Counted from the first letter of the stretch, positions 25,367 through 35,591 are shown. The stretch: 64,000 bases of DNA from Beggiatoa alba B18LD (GCF_000245015.1 NZ_JH600070.1:248001-312000); one strand, 5' to 3'. Notes: generated by a model from the letters alone, not told the origin. Numbers and translations: made by a program.

Positions 25367-26839
25367 ATGGCGGAAGCTACTTATTCTGCTGATGTAGCGG
25401 TGGGTCAAGAAGAGACTTACAACTACAAAGTCGTCAAGCAGTTCGCTATTATGACGGTGGTCTGGGGTATTGTCGGTTTTGCGGTTGGGGTGTTGATTGC
25501 CGCTCAATTGGCATGGCCTTGGTTAAATTTCGATATTCCTTATCTGACTTTTAGTCGTTTACGTCCTTTACATACCAACGCGGTTATTTTCGCCTTTGGT
25601 GGTTGCGCACTATTTGCAACTTCTTATTACGTTGTACAACGTACCTGTCATGCTCGCTTATTTTCTGATTCTTTAGCCAGTTTTACGTTTTGGGGTTGGC
25701 AAGCTGTGATTGTGTTAGCCGCAATCACCTTACCGTTAGGGATTACCCAAAGTAAAGAGTATGCGGAATTAGAATGGCCAATTGATATTTTAATTGCCGT
25801 GGTATGGGTGGCTTACGCAGTTGTGTTTTTTGGCACAATTGTTAAACGTAAAGTGCCTCATATTTATGTGGCTAATTGGTTTTATGCGGCTTTTATTATC
25901 ACGGTTGCCATGTTACACATTATTAACAGTGCGGCTGTGCCTGTGAATTTCTTTGGCTGGAAATCTTACTCTGCTTATGCAGGGGTACAAGATGCAATGG
26001 TGCAGTGGTGGTATGGTCATAATGCGGTCGGTTTCTTCTTAACCGCTGGCTTTTTAGGGATGATGTATTATTTTGTGCCTAAACAAGCAGGTCGTCCTGT
26101 TTATTCCTATCGTTTATCTATTGTTCACTTTTGGGCATTGATTTTCGTCTATATTTGGGCAGGTCCTCATCACTTACACTACACCGCCTTACCAGATTGG
26201 GCACAATCCTTAGGGATGGTAATGTCCTTAATTCTTTTAGCACCATCTTGGGGTGGGATGATTAATGGTATCATGACCTTATCAGGTGCGTGGCATAAAT
26301 TACGGACTGACCCTGTTTTACGTTTCTTAATCGTTTCTCTGTCCTTCTATGGTATGTCCACTTTTGAAGGTCCTATGATGGCAATTAAGACTGTCAACGC
26401 TTTATCGCACTACACCGATTGGACAATTGGACATGTTCACTCTGGGGCATTAGGTTGGGTGGCTTTGGTGAGTATGGGTAGCTTGTACTACATGATTCCC
26501 CGCTTATTTGGTCGTCCTTTATACAGCTTAAAATTAGTGGAAGTGCATTTCTGGACTTCTACGATTGGTATTGTGTTATACATTTCTGCTATGTGGGTTG
26601 CAGGTATTATGCAGGGCTTAATGTGGCGTGCAACCAATGCCGATGGCACATTAACCTATAGCTTTGTTGAGTCTGTTGCTGCCATGCATCCTTTCTATGT
26701 GACCCGTTTCGCGGGTGGCGTATTCTTCTTGTTAGGCGCGTTAGTAATGGCTTTCAACGTTTACAAAACTGTTACCAGCCGTAGCACTGAAAACGCGGAA
26801 GTGAATGATCGCATTCCTGCCCCTGTGTTAGCTCACTAA
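25367..26839 (+). CDS. ccoN: cbb3-type cytochrome c oxidase subunit I
   Basis: CcoN is the catalytic heme-copper subunit of the high-affinity terminal oxidase, which reduces O2 to water while pumping protons. The 490-residue protein has about 12 membrane helices. Conserved histidines are visible in [10 protein letters not shown] (heme ligand), [10 protein letters not shown] (CuB region), GPHHLHY (CuB pair) and [17 protein letters not shown] (heme ligands). Length is typical. AAGGAG precedes the ATG. It heads the ccoNOQP cluster, with 14 bases to ccoO. Such oxidases suit microoxic life in oxygen-sulfide gradients. Confidence 0.98.
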   Translation: MAEATYSADVAVGQEETYNYKVVKQFAIMTVVWGIVGFAVGVLIAAQLAWPWLNFDIPYLTFSRLRPLHTNAVIFAFGGCALFATSYYVVQRTCHARLFSDSLASFTFWGWQAVIVLAAITLPLGITQSKEYAELEWPIDILIAVVWVAYAVVFFGTIVKRKVPHIYVANWFYAAFIITVAMLHIINSAAVPVNFFGWKSYSAYAGVQDAMVQWWYGHNAVGFFLTAGFLGMMYYFVPKQAGRPVYSYRLSIVHFWALIFVYIWAGPHHLHYTALPDWAQSLGMVMSLILLAPSWGGMINGIMTLSGAWHKLRTDPVLRFLIVSLSFYGMSTFEGPMMAIKTVNALSHYTDWTIGHVHSGALGWVALVSMGSLYYMIPRLFGRPLYSLKLVEVHFWTSTIGIVLYISAMWVAGIMQGLMWRATNADGTLTYSFVESVAAMHPFYVTRFAGGVFFLLGALVMAFNVYKTVTSRSTENAEVNDRIPAPVLAH

Positions 26840-26853
26840 GGAGAACGCTAGAA

Positions 26854-27471
26854 ATGTCAACAGCACATGGAAAAGTTGAGAAAAACATTGGCTTTATGAT
26901 TATCCTAATCATCCTCTTCGTCAGCGTTGGGGGATTAGTGCAAATCGTACCGTTGTTTTATATGCAATCCACGACTCAACCTGTTGAAGGGTTAAAACCT
27001 TATGACGCTTTATCTTTAGCAGGTCGTGACGTTTATATTCGTGAAGGATGTTATGTGTGTCATTCTCAAATGATTCGCCCCTTCCGTGCAGAAACAGAGC
27101 GTTATGGTCACTACTCTGTTGCAGGTGAGTTCATTTATGACCGTCCTTTCCAATGGGGTTCTAAGCGTACAGGTCCAGACTTACACCGCGTTGGGGGTCG
27201 TTATAGTGATGAGTGGCATCGTTTACATCTACTCAATCCACGTTTAGTCGTGCCTGAGTCCATCATGCCGGGTTATCCTTGGTTAGCCGAGAATAAAGTG
27301 GATGGTGCAACCGTACAAGAACGGATGCAAATGTTAAAAGACACTTACGGTCATCCTTATAAAGATGAAGAAATTGCAGGCGCAATGAAAGCCGTTGAAG
27401 GTAAAACTGAGATGGATGCGATGATTGCTTACTTGCAAGGCTTAGGTAAGACCATCCAAACACGGAGATAA
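26854..27471 (+). CDS. ccoO: cbb3-type oxidase subunit II, mono-heme cytochrome c
   Basis: The 205-residue subunit has one N-terminal membrane helix (residues 11-33) and a periplasmic cytochrome c domain. The heme-binding motif CYVCH is preceded by REG and followed by SQMIRPF, and the distal Met is likely in [10 protein letters not shown]. CcoO passes electrons from CcoP to CcoN. AAGGAGAA lies before the ATG. Four bases separate it from ccoQ. Confidence 0.97.
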   Translation: MSTAHGKVEKNIGFMIILIILFVSVGGLVQIVPLFYMQSTTQPVEGLKPYDALSLAGRDVYIREGCYVCHSQMIRPFRAETERYGHYSVAGEFIYDRPFQWGSKRTGPDLHRVGGRYSDEWHRLHLLNPRLVVPESIMPGYPWLAENKVDGATVQERMQMLKDTYGHPYKDEEIAGAMKAVEGKTEMDAMIAYLQGLGKTIQTRR

Positions 27472-27475
27472 ACCA

Positions 27476-27667
27476 ATGGATCACAACTACATTTTAGGCG
27501 TAGTGCAATCTATTTGGACTGTGGTAGTCATGATAGGCTTTTTAAGCATTGTGGCATGGGCGTATAGCCGTCGGCGTAAAGAAGAATTCGACGATATAGC
27601 TCGTCAACTGATTGAGGATGATGATTCCGTAGTAACAACGGGCGTGAAGGAGAAACAGCATGTTTGA
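27476..27667 (+). CDS. ccoQ: cbb3-type oxidase small subunit CcoQ
   Basis: This 63-residue protein has one membrane helix (VVQSIWTVVVMIGFLSIVAWAY region) followed by a charged cytosolic tail beginning SRRRKEEFDD. The pattern is typical of CcoQ, which stabilises the oxidase complex. It overlaps ccoP by eight bases, consistent with translational coupling. Confidence 0.93.
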   Translation: MDHNYILGVVQSIWTVVVMIGFLSIVAWAYSRRRKEEFDDIARQLIEDDDSVVTTGVKEKQHV

Positions 27668-28589
27668 TAGCAGTATGTTTGTGAGTGATTTTTGGGAGTG
27701 GTTTATCATTGCGCCCACGTTAGGGGGCATTTTCTTGCTGTTTGTCCTCATTATTTGGATGTCGCTCGGGATTAAACGCCCAAAACAAGGTGAAGATGTT
27801 AAAACCATGGGGCACGTATGGGACGGGGATTTAGAAGAGTTAAATAATCCTCTGCCTATGTGGTGGTTAAACATGTTTTACATCACCTTATTTTTTGGAC
27901 TTATTTATTTAGTTCTGTTCCCTGGTCTAGGCTCTTTTAAAGGCGTTCTTGGCTGGACAGAAGTAAAACAGTATGAGCAAGAAGTTGATGCAGCTAATAC
28001 ACGGTTTGGTGCTTTATATGAGCAATATAAATCTCAACCCATTCCGCAATTAATTGCCAACCCCGACGCGCTAAAAATTGGACAACGCTTATTTCTGACC
28101 TACTGCACTGCCTGTCATGGTTCTGATGCAGGTGGCGGTCCTGGTTTCCCCAATTTACGCGATAATGACTGGTTATGGGGGGGAACTCCTGAAGCGATAC
28201 AAGCCAGTATTGCCAATGGTCGTCAAGCCATGATGCCCGATGCAAAAGCCAACGGTTTAAATGAGCAAGACATTAAAAATGTTATGCAATATGTTCGCAG
28301 TTTTAGTGGCTTACCTCATAATGCAGAAGTTGCCGCAGAAGGGAAAAAGAAATTTGACACCATTTGTATGGCTTGTCATGGCATGGATGGGAAAGGAATG
28401 CCCGCGATGGGCGCACCTAACTTAACCGACAACGTATGGCTATATGGTCGTGACGAACAAACCATTGAAGAAACCATTCGCAATGGTCGTCGTGGAATGA
28501 TGCCCGCTCACTTAAACTTCTTAGGTGAAGCAAAAGTCCACTTATTAGCGACTTATATCTATAGTCTGAGCAATACACCCAGCAAATAA
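27660..28589 (+). CDS. ccoP: cbb3-type oxidase subunit III, di-heme cytochrome c
   Basis: The 309-residue protein has two N-terminal membrane helices (about 13-36 and 60-86) and two cytochrome c domains, with heme motifs CTACH and CMACH each followed by G. CcoP receives electrons from soluble cytochromes. The two-helix N-terminus is the longer CcoP form. It ends the operon, and a strong terminator follows. The assembly genes ccoGHIS are not in this window. Confidence 0.97.
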   Translation: MFDSSMFVSDFWEWFIIAPTLGGIFLLFVLIIWMSLGIKRPKQGEDVKTMGHVWDGDLEELNNPLPMWWLNMFYITLFFGLIYLVLFPGLGSFKGVLGWTEVKQYEQEVDAANTRFGALYEQYKSQPIPQLIANPDALKIGQRLFLTYCTACHGSDAGGGPGFPNLRDNDWLWGGTPEAIQASIANGRQAMMPDAKANGLNEQDIKNVMQYVRSFSGLPHNAEVAAEGKKKFDTICMACHGMDGKGMPAMGAPNLTDNVWLYGRDEQTIEETIRNGRRGMMPAHLNFLGEAKVHLLATYIYSLSNTPSK

Positions 28590-28617
28590 AGCACGGGATT
28601 ATTGTTAAAAATTAAGA

Positions 28618-28651
28618 GGGTATGAATCTATAAAGGTTCATACCCTTTTTT
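28618..28651 (+). terminator. Intrinsic terminator of ccoNOQP
   Basis: GGGTATGAA pairs with TTCATACCC around a ten-base loop and is followed by TTTTTT. It lies 28 bases after the ccoP stop and just before the convergent ridA stop. Confidence 0.9.
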
Positions 28652-28653
28652 AC

Positions 28654-29037
28654 TTATGCCAATACCATAATGGCATCCATTTCTACGCCAACCCCTTTGG
28701 GCAAGGTTGCAACGCCAACCACTGCACGTGCTGGATAAGGTAGCTGAAAATACTCTGCCATAATTTCATTCACTAAGGGAAAATGCGTTAAATCTGTTAA
28801 AAACACAGTGAGCTTAACAATATCTTTTAAATCTCCACCCGCTGCTTGCGCGACCGCTTGTAGATTTTTAAAGACTTGATGCACATGAGCTCGCATATCC
28901 CCTTGACACAGTTGCATGGTTTCTGGAACTAATGGAATTTGTCCTGATAAAAACACAGTATTCCCTGCCTTAATGGCTTGAGAATAAGTACCAATCGCTT
29001 GAGGTGCATTAGGTGTATTAATAACATCGTATTTCAT
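28654..29037 (-). CDS. ridA: RidA family enamine/imine deaminase
   Basis: The 127-residue protein belongs to the YjgF/YER057c/UK114 family that hydrolyses reactive enamine/imine intermediates such as 2-aminoacrylate. Signature segments are [17 protein letters not shown] at the start, FLSGQIPL, and the late [24 protein letters not shown] with the active-site Arg. Length is exactly typical. It is a single gene, convergent with ccoP and sharing an intergenic region with the divergent solute-binding protein gene. Confidence 0.95.
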   Translation of the reverse strand: MKYDVINTPNAPQAIGTYSQAIKAGNTVFLSGQIPLVPETMQLCQGDMRAHVHQVFKNLQAVAQAAGGDLKDIVKLTVFLTDLTHFPLVNEIMAEYFQLPYPARAVVGVATLPKGVGVEMDAIMVLA

Positions 29038-29107
29038 GACAATTTACCTTTAGTTATGAATTATCATTTAAAAGAATTAAAAACCTGATTATTGAGGAGA
29101 ATTTTTT

Positions 29108-30847
29108 ATGTTTAATCCACTAAAAACAATCTTAATGTTGCTCTTTAGCACCATGCCATTTTACAGTGTGATGGCAACGCCCCCTTTATCGACGGATAAA
29201 GTAACAACTGAAAAATCTACTGTTGTAACAACAGGTTCACGGTATGAACCATTAACATTACGTGCCGACGATAGCAGTAAACGCACCGCGCCAGCGTTAA
29301 CGAAAGGCTCGCATTTAAAAGTTTATCTGCCCAGTTTGCCCTATCTCTACATTTCTCACGCGATTAATGGCGCACTCTTCCGCCCCGCAAATAACACGAA
29401 AGGATGGGATTTTGATTTAGCAACAACCTATCGTCAACTCAGTGAAACAGTCTATGAATTTACATTACGACAAGGCGTTGTTTTCCAAGATGGAACACCT
29501 TTTAATGCAGATGCCGTTTTACTCAACATGCACTATTTCAAACAAAAACCCTTTACTTATAGCAAAATACATCAAGTCTTTGACCATGCTGAAAAAGTTG
29601 ATGATTATACAGTGCGGTTTTATTTAACGGAAAAATATGGTGTTTTTTTAAATGACGTTGTTTGGATTCAATTTTATACCAAAACCTATTTAGAAAAATT
29701 TGGCTGGAATGGCAAACCTACCTGTCCTAACTTAGCAGAAGCAGGCTTATACGGCTTAGGACCTTACATTTTGACGGAAGGCTATATCGAAGGTGATAGA
29801 AAAACACCCAAAGCAGAACTAGTCGCAAATCCCCTATATTGGGACAAACGCTATCCCAAAATAGAACGAGTTACCATTTACACCGAATTAGACAGCCAAG
29901 TTGCAAAAGATGGGGTGTTATATAAAGAAAATGCCTTAGATATCACGCCTATTGCGTTTTCACAAAAAGTTGAAACCATCCTGTCACCTTACGGCAAATT
30001 AGTCGTTTCACCCTCCACTGATAACTATACAATTCATATCAATACAATAACGGGTAATGAACGCTTAAAAGATACTGCTGTACGTTTAGCCTTAAACCAA
30101 GCCTTACACCAACACAACCTATTATATTTTACCTATGATGGAGAAGGCGAATTATCGCCCGTTGCCGTTTCCCCCCAATTTCCAGGTGTGCGTGAAGCAA
30201 TGCAACACATTCAACCCTTCTCTGTCCGTCAAGACCCTTACACACCAGAAAAACAAGAACAATTGAAAAAAATTCTCAACGGTTTAACCCTTAAGGTCTT
30301 AACACAAGAACGCTTTATGTTCTTATGGCGCGGTATTGAATATCAATTAAACAAAGTGGGTGTAAATTTAGAATTCAGCATCACCAATACCGAAACAACC
30401 ATTTTTCAACAATTATTAAGCACACGTGCAGGCAAAAATACCCAAACATGGGATTTATTAAGCTGGGGAAATGATGATTGGTTCTTTTACCATCCATGGA
30501 CAGTCTTTTTTACCTTTCGCACCAGCGACGTTTGGAGCACGATGTATAAAGACCCTGAAATGGAAAACTTAATTGATGACATGTTTAAACAAACCATTGG
30601 CGAAGCAGGCTATAACGAAAATGTGTTAAAAATTATGCAACGAGCATATGACAATGCCTATTTACTCTTTATACCAACGCCGAACAAAGTATTCGCGGTC
30701 AATAAAGAAGTGATATTTACCCCCTATAAAATGGCATCTTTGCCCCTGTGGGAAATTGAACTCTCAACTATGCATCCCTCGATTCGTCAGGGTGCATATC
30801 CTGAAGAGCTAAAAAAACCCGTAGAAATTGTGCGCAAAAATTTCTGA
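29108..30847 (+). CDS. ABC-type substrate-binding protein, family 5 (peptide/nickel class)
   Basis: This 579-residue secreted protein has a signal peptide (LKTILMLLFSTMPFYSVMA, cut near residue 23). The SBP family 5 fold shows in the YEFTLRQGVVFQDGTPFNADAVL motif region, in LYWDKRYPKIERV and in a domain beginning VRLALNQALHQ. The family binds oligopeptides, nickel or opines outside the membrane. No permease or ATPase gene is nearby. The next plus-strand gene is a GAF/HD-GYP protein, so a sensory rather than transport role is possible. GAGGAG precedes the ATG. Confidence 0.85.
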   Translation: MFNPLKTILMLLFSTMPFYSVMATPPLSTDKVTTEKSTVVTTGSRYEPLTLRADDSSKRTAPALTKGSHLKVYLPSLPYLYISHAINGALFRPANNTKGWDFDLATTYRQLSETVYEFTLRQGVVFQDGTPFNADAVLLNMHYFKQKPFTYSKIHQVFDHAEKVDDYTVRFYLTEKYGVFLNDVVWIQFYTKTYLEKFGWNGKPTCPNLAEAGLYGLGPYILTEGYIEGDRKTPKAELVANPLYWDKRYPKIERVTIYTELDSQVAKDGVLYKENALDITPIAFSQKVETILSPYGKLVVSPSTDNYTIHINTITGNERLKDTAVRLALNQALHQHNLLYFTYDGEGELSPVAVSPQFPGVREAMQHIQPFSVRQDPYTPEKQEQLKKILNGLTLKVLTQERFMFLWRGIEYQLNKVGVNLEFSITNTETTIFQQLLSTRAGKNTQTWDLLSWGNDDWFFYHPWTVFFTFRTSDVWSTMYKDPEMENLIDDMFKQTIGEAGYNENVLKIMQRAYDNAYLLFIPTPNKVFAVNKEVIFTPYKMASLPLWEIELSTMHPSIRQGAYPEELKKPVEIVRKNF

Positions 30848-30876
30848 TAAAAACCGCTATTCAAAAAATAGGATTC

Positions 30877-30924
30877 ACCATTTTCTAACGATTTCTGCCT
30901 ATAGCAAAACCGTTGGGAAATGGT
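30877..30924. other. Imperfect inverted repeat after the solute-binding protein gene
   Basis: ACCATTTTCTAACGATTT is followed by the near-complement of itself, AAACCGTTGGGAAATGGT, with a few mismatches. It may end or stabilise the upstream transcript. No T-run follows, so I do not call it a terminator. Confidence 0.45.
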
Positions 30925-31117
30925 TAAATGTTAGAATGCTTCCTCAAAACACGAAGCAAGGTAGGACTTATCACACACATCCGCATGTTAGAAACAGTAA
31001 ACAAATTTGCTAATTAACAGAGCGTCACTAATAATTGTTACATGTTAATGTTGGGTGCTCTAAGTTGTTATAAGCCGATTAGAAAAATAAACAATCATTT
31101 AAAGTAAAGGTATTACC

Positions 31118-32764
31118 ATGATGCCATCGTCACCTTCTGACAATATTCTAGATCCCTTAGCGCGTTTAAAGGCTCTCAACGAAATTGGGATTGCTTTATC
31201 CGCAGAAAAAAATGGGACTCGGTTATTAGAAAAGATTTTAAAAGAAGCGAAACGCATCACATTTGCCGACGGTGGTACACTATATACCCGTAATGAAAAT
31301 AATGGCTTAGACTTCAAAATTATGTTAAATGACAGTCTAAATATTCAAAAGGGGGGAACTAGTGGCGACCCTATTACCTTTCCGCCTTTACCAATGTATA
31401 ACGAACAAGGCGAGCCAAATTTACACACAGTCGCGGTTTGTGCTGCGCTACAAGGGCAAACTATTAACATTCCCGATGCATACAGCAACCCCGATTTTGA
31501 TTTTTCTGGTACACGTGCATTTGATAAAAAAACGGGCTACCACTCTAAATCCTTCCTCACTGTACCGATGAAAAACAATGAAGATGAAATCATCGGCGTG
31601 TTACAACTCATTAATACAATTAACCCACTAACAAAAGAAATTCAAGAATTTAGCCCATTTGATCAAGAATTAGTTGAATCGCTCGCCTCACAAGCCGCTG
31701 TCGCAATGGTGAACCAACAATTATTAGAAGAACAACGCAAACTTTTTGAATCGTTTATTCAACTCATTGCTTCTGCTATTGACAATAAATCCCCTTATAC
31801 TGGTGGACATTGTCGGCGAGTGCCTGAACTAACCATGATGTTGGCGGATGCTGCTGCAAATAGCAGTACAGGCGTATTAAAAGATTTTCAAATGACAGAA
31901 GAAGATCGCTATGAATTATACGTTGCTGGCTGGCTACATGATTGCGGTAAAGTCACAACCCCAGAATATGTCGTTGATAAAGCCACAAAATTACAAACTA
32001 TTTTTGACCGTATCCACCTCATCGATACCCGCTTTGAAGTGCTCAAGCGAGATAAAGAAATCAATGCATTGCGCCAATATATTACAACACACTTACCACA
32101 AGCCGATTTAAGTGAATTAGAACAACAAATAAACGGTGAAACGCAAATTCTCTATGCAGAAAGAGATTTTCTCAGAAATTGCAATATTGGCGGCGAATTT
32201 ATGGATACCGCACATAAAGAACAAGTACAACATATTGCAACTCGCCGTTGGATAAATCCTGCGGGCGAAAATGTTCCCCTACTGACAGAAGATGAAATTT
32301 ACAACTTAATGATCAGTCGCGGCACACTCACCACGGAAGAAAGACAAGTTATTAATAATCATATTGTTGCAACAATTAACATGTTAGAGCAACTGCCCTA
32401 CCCCAAACACTTGCGCCGAATCCCCGAATTTGCAGGTGGACATCATGAACGTATGGACGGCAAAGGCTACCCAAAAGGATTAAAACGCGAACAAATGTCC
32501 GTACAAGCCCGAATTATGGGGATAGCCGATATTTTCGAAGCACTCACTGCGGGGGATAGACCCTATAAAAAAGCCATGCCCCTATCCAAAGCCTTACACA
32601 TTTTAGGCAGCATGAAATTAGATAATCATATAGACCCTGATTTATTTGATGTTTTTATGCATCATCAAATTTATCTCCGCTATGCTGAACAATTTTTACC
32701 CCCAGAACAAATTGACCACATTGATTTAAACAAAGTACCAGGATATGTTCCCCTTTCTGAGTAA
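31118..32764 (+). CDS. GAF and HD-GYP domain protein, probable c-di-GMP phosphodiesterase
   Basis: The 548-residue soluble protein has a GAF sensor domain at about 20-200 and an HD-GYP domain in the rest. The HD pair is H274-D275 in LHDCGK and the GYP motif is at G450-Y451-P452 in DGKGYPKG, preceded by HHERM, so the metal-dependent phosphodiesterase site looks complete. An insertion of about 100 residues separates the HD and GYP halves, longer than in minimal members. It would hydrolyse c-di-GMP under GAF control. It lies downstream of an orphan substrate-binding protein and 15 bases before a small membrane protein. Confidence 0.92.
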   Translation: MMPSSPSDNILDPLARLKALNEIGIALSAEKNGTRLLEKILKEAKRITFADGGTLYTRNENNGLDFKIMLNDSLNIQKGGTSGDPITFPPLPMYNEQGEPNLHTVAVCAALQGQTINIPDAYSNPDFDFSGTRAFDKKTGYHSKSFLTVPMKNNEDEIIGVLQLINTINPLTKEIQEFSPFDQELVESLASQAAVAMVNQQLLEEQRKLFESFIQLIASAIDNKSPYTGGHCRRVPELTMMLADAAANSSTGVLKDFQMTEEDRYELYVAGWLHDCGKVTTPEYVVDKATKLQTIFDRIHLIDTRFEVLKRDKEINALRQYITTHLPQADLSELEQQINGETQILYAERDFLRNCNIGGEFMDTAHKEQVQHIATRRWINPAGENVPLLTEDEIYNLMISRGTLTTEERQVINNHIVATINMLEQLPYPKHLRRIPEFAGGHHERMDGKGYPKGLKREQMSVQARIMGIADIFEALTAGDRPYKKAMPLSKALHILGSMKLDNHIDPDLFDVFMHHQIYLRYAEQFLPPEQIDHIDLNKVPGYVPLSE

Positions 32765-32779
32765 CGCAGCACATTGCTT

Positions 32780-33223
32780 ATGAGCACTATATTGCATTGG
32801 ATTTTTCCAAAAAAACACCGTTACTTTAATGGATTACGTTGGATTAGAATCACATTACGAACGTTACATATTATCGGCGTGGTTGGACTTGGTGGTGGGA
32901 TTTTATTTGACATTCCCCCACAACATTGGCACTCCTACCTATACCTTGTTACTTTTACAGGCTTCGGTTTGATAGGACTAGAACTGTGGACAAATGCTGT
33001 TTGGTTAGTGCAACTTGGCGGTATAGTGATTTTAAGCAAACTATTCCTAATTTTTCTCTTACTACACATACCCCATTACGAAAAATTTTTTCTTCTTAGC
33101 ATTCTGATTATGTCTGGTATTATTTCCCATGCCCCTGCTTTTATACGTCACTTTTCCCTATGGCATAAAAAACCGATTGATTACCTGCCATTAGCGGATG
33201 AACAAAATCAATCCCCGCCCTAA
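32780..33223 (+). CDS. Small integral membrane protein, unknown
   Basis: I use the ATG at 32780; a TTG two codons upstream is possible. The 147-residue protein has a basic N-terminus (FPKKHRYF), an RITLRTLHIIGVVGLGGG segment and three or four hydrophobic helices, ending in a polar tail. I cannot assign a family with confidence. It follows the HD-GYP gene by 15 bases on the same strand, so the two are probably cotranscribed and it may be part of the same signalling unit. Confidence 0.7.
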   Translation: MSTILHWIFPKKHRYFNGLRWIRITLRTLHIIGVVGLGGGILFDIPPQHWHSYLYLVTFTGFGLIGLELWTNAVWLVQLGGIVILSKLFLIFLLLHIPHYEKFFLLSILIMSGIISHAPAFIRHFSLWHKKPIDYLPLADEQNQSPP

Positions 33224-33241
33224 AACGTATCAAGCATAAAA

Positions 33242-33281
33242 AAACACAACATCAGCTAAATCCAATACTTATGTTGTGTTT
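33242..33281. terminator. Bidirectional terminator between convergent genes
   Basis: AAACACAACAT pairs perfectly with ATGTTGTGTTT. The minus strand has a T-run after the stem, which suits fdxA. On the plus strand the tail is A-rich. Confidence 0.8.
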
Positions 33282-33309
33282 GAAAATAAAACGGATTAAT
33301 TGATTAAAC

Positions 33310-33633
33310 TTAACGTTCTAAAAACTTCAATTTATCTTTTACCCCATCCCATTGTGCTGCGTCAGACATAGCGTCGATTTTTTCTGTGATAAGTGGCCAT
33401 TGTTTAGATAATTCAGCGTTAAGCTCGATAAAGGGCGTAAATTCTGGCGGTAAATCATCCTCCGAAAAAATAGCTTGGGCTGGGCATTCAGGCTCACACA
33501 GCGTACAGTCGATACATTCTTCGGGATCTATGACTAAAAAATTAGGTCCTTCATGAAAACAGTCAACAGGACAGACCTCAACACAGTCGGTGTATTTACA
33601 ACGAATACAGTTATCAGTCACCACAAAAGTCAT
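33310..33633 (-). CDS. fdxA: Seven-iron ferredoxin (3Fe-4S/4Fe-4S), Azotobacter FdI type
   Basis: The 107-residue protein has the cysteine pattern [18 protein letters not shown] followed by the second cluster [15 protein letters not shown], which is that of seven-iron ferredoxins. The C-terminal tail of about 45 residues is also typical. It is a small soluble electron carrier with low potential. A terminator follows on its strand. No operon partner is present. Confidence 0.95.
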   Translation of the reverse strand: MTFVVTDNCIRCKYTDCVEVCPVDCFHEGPNFLVIDPEECIDCTLCEPECPAQAIFSEDDLPPEFTPFIELNAELSKQWPLITEKIDAMSDAAQWDGVKDKLKFLER

Positions 33634-33985
33634 GTTAAAATCACCATTTTAAATTGAAAATGCGAACGTATTTTAGACAGGAATTTGCCATAAGGCAAAG
33701 TAAAGCACTTTATGAAGTCAGCATCATCATTATCAAAATGAATGTTGATTCCTAAAAATGGAAAACAGGGACAAATCCTGTAAAAACTCTTAAAATAAGC
33801 CCACAAGTGGACAGATCGTTTTAAGATTACCTCTAACGCGGATAAAAATAGTTGGTTATTTTAATTGGTTTTTACAAAATAAGCAGGCTATGCTTATCAA
33901 TACCGCTTAAGAAAAACGAATATAAACAAGGGTTGGCGTACTTTTTGCCTTAAAGAAAGACGGGTTTTTGCAAAATTAATCTATC
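33634..33985. other. Gene-free region between divergent fdxA and an envelope gene
   Basis: These 352 bases are AT-rich and must contain promoters for both divergent genes. A small hairpin, TTTGCC/GGCAAA, lies near 33688. No ORF, repeat family or known operator was seen. Confidence 0.55.
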
Positions 33986-34552
33986 ATGCTAAAAACAATC
34001 ATTAAATTAACCTTTATTCCTGTTTTACTACTGGCTAACATGGCGTTGATTACAGGAATTGTGAATTATTTAAATCCTCATCAACAGGCTAATCGAGAAA
34101 AATCGCTAATTAGTGCTGTACAAGCCGAAATCACGCCCGTGTTAAATCGCCCTGTTGGATTGCAAACAGAGACTCATCCCTTATTACCCCAACGACAACT
34201 GCAAACAAATCATCCAACGGCTTTTCAAGCAACTGCATTAGCCGAACAAAAAACTTATAACCAGCATATTCTCTTGCATTTTCAACGAGACCAAGCGCAA
34301 TTAACCCTAGCGGAAACGTCGCAACTAAAAGACGTTTTAAAACAACTTGCAATCCGTTCCTCACAAAAAATTCAAATAGTATATGGTACTGATTATGCCG
34401 ATGGCAGCCCTGTCGTTTTATCAACGCAAACGCCAAAATTACGTGCGCACTATGTTGCCCGTTTTATCCATCCTTATACCGAAAAAGTCATGATGGTTTA
34501 TCGTCCTTCCTTACCTGAAGGCACTGTCATCATCGAGTTTTTACCCTCTTAA
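33986..34552 (+). CDS. Membrane-anchored periplasmic protein, possible OmpA-like C-terminus
   Basis: The 188-residue protein has one N-terminal hydrophobic helix (LTFIPVLLLANMALITGIV) and a Gln-rich periplasmic region. The last 95 residues (LLHFQRDQAQLTLAETSQLKD, then KIQIVYGTDYADG and KLRAHYVARFI) resemble an OmpA-type peptidoglycan-binding fold in layout: a beta strand, a helix, and a late TPKLRAxxVARF helix. The usual NxxLSxxRA motif is not present, so this is tentative. A good terminator follows, so it is a single gene. Confidence 0.6.
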   Translation: MLKTIIKLTFIPVLLLANMALITGIVNYLNPHQQANREKSLISAVQAEITPVLNRPVGLQTETHPLLPQRQLQTNHPTAFQATALAEQKTYNQHILLHFQRDQAQLTLAETSQLKDVLKQLAIRSSQKIQIVYGTDYADGSPVVLSTQTPKLRAHYVARFIHPYTEKVMMVYRPSLPEGTVIIEFLPS

Positions 34553-34573
34553 TATTAAAAAAATACCCAAATA

Positions 34574-34607
34574 AAGCAGGCTTATCAATAAGCCTGCTTC
34601 ATTTTTT
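34574..34607 (+). terminator. Intrinsic terminator after the envelope gene
   Basis: AAGCAGGCTTAT pairs with ATAAGCCTGCTT around a two-base loop and is followed by CATTTTTTT. It lies 22 bases after the stop. Confidence 0.9.
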
Positions 34608-34729
34608 TAATGACCTACCCGTTAAAATAACCGTAGGCTGACTGATTAATTAACTAACCTTAGCCATGTATTTCTTTATTTATCCATCTATAACAGATGG
34701 TTCTCTTATCTTCAGGATATTTTAAAATA

Positions 34730-35578
34730 ATGACGATTGCTTATCTGAATGGTGAATTTCTGCCCTTAGCAGATGCAAAAATACCCGTGCTTGATCGCGG
34801 CTTCATTTTTGGAGATGGTATTTATGAAGTGATTCCTGTTTATCATGGCAAACTTTTTCAAGCTCAAGAACATTTACAACGTTTAGAAAATAGCTTAGAA
34901 AAAATCAATTTAGTTAATCCCTATGCACGGGCGACATGGCTAGAACTGATAAATACCTTGATTGCCCATAATCAAGGAGGCAGCCAAATCATCTATGTTC
35001 AAGTCACACGCGGAGTTGCAAAGCGTCAACATCATTTCCCTGAAAATACAACACCCACCGTATTAATGACCAGCAGCCCCTTTACAGAACCCAACAAAGT
35101 AACAGAAGGCTATCACGTCATTACTCGCCCTGATATTCGTTGGCTAAACTGCGACATCAAATCCATTGCGTTATTAGGCAATGTCCTGCTTCGTCAAGAA
35201 GCGATTGCAAATCAGGCAAAAGAAACCATTTTAATTCGCGACGGTTACTTAACGGAAGGCGCAGCAACCAATGTTTTTGTTGTATTACAAGGAATTGTAT
35301 TTACACCGCCTAAAAATAACTTAATATTACCTGGTATCACACGTGATGTTTTAGTCAAGGTGTTGCACGATGCAAATATCCCATGTCAAGAAACGGCTGT
35401 TTCTGAAGCACAATTAAGAACTGCTGATGAAATTTGGCTAACAAGTACCAGTTTAGAAGTAGCCCCCATCACCCGACTAGATAATCAAATTGTTGGCACT
35501 GGCAAAGTTGGTGCAGTTTGGTCAACGGCATGGGATTTACTTCAACGCTATAAACAACAGATTTTACAAGCGAATTAA
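34730..35578 (+). CDS. dat: D-amino acid aminotransferase (PLP fold type IV)
   Basis: I start at the ATG at 34730, where the family N-terminus (AYLNGEFLPLADAKIPVLDRGF) begins; a longer ORF upstream adds 11 poor residues. The 282-residue protein is a class IV PLP enzyme. The catalytic Lys is in CDIKSIALLGNVL and the phosphate-binding signature is EGAATNVFVV. DIKS followed by LLGNVL favours D-alanine aminotransferase over branched-chain enzymes. It makes D-Glu or D-Ala for peptidoglycan or breaks down D-amino acids. A YbeD-like gene follows after 13 bases. Confidence 0.85.
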   Translation: MTIAYLNGEFLPLADAKIPVLDRGFIFGDGIYEVIPVYHGKLFQAQEHLQRLENSLEKINLVNPYARATWLELINTLIAHNQGGSQIIYVQVTRGVAKRQHHFPENTTPTVLMTSSPFTEPNKVTEGYHVITRPDIRWLNCDIKSIALLGNVLLRQEAIANQAKETILIRDGYLTEGAATNVFVVLQGIVFTPPKNNLILPGITRDVLVKVLHDANIPCQETAVSEAQLRTADEIWLTSTSLEVAPITRLDNQIVGTGKVGAVWSTAWDLLQRYKQQILQAN

Positions 35579-35591
35579 AAAGGGAGACATC

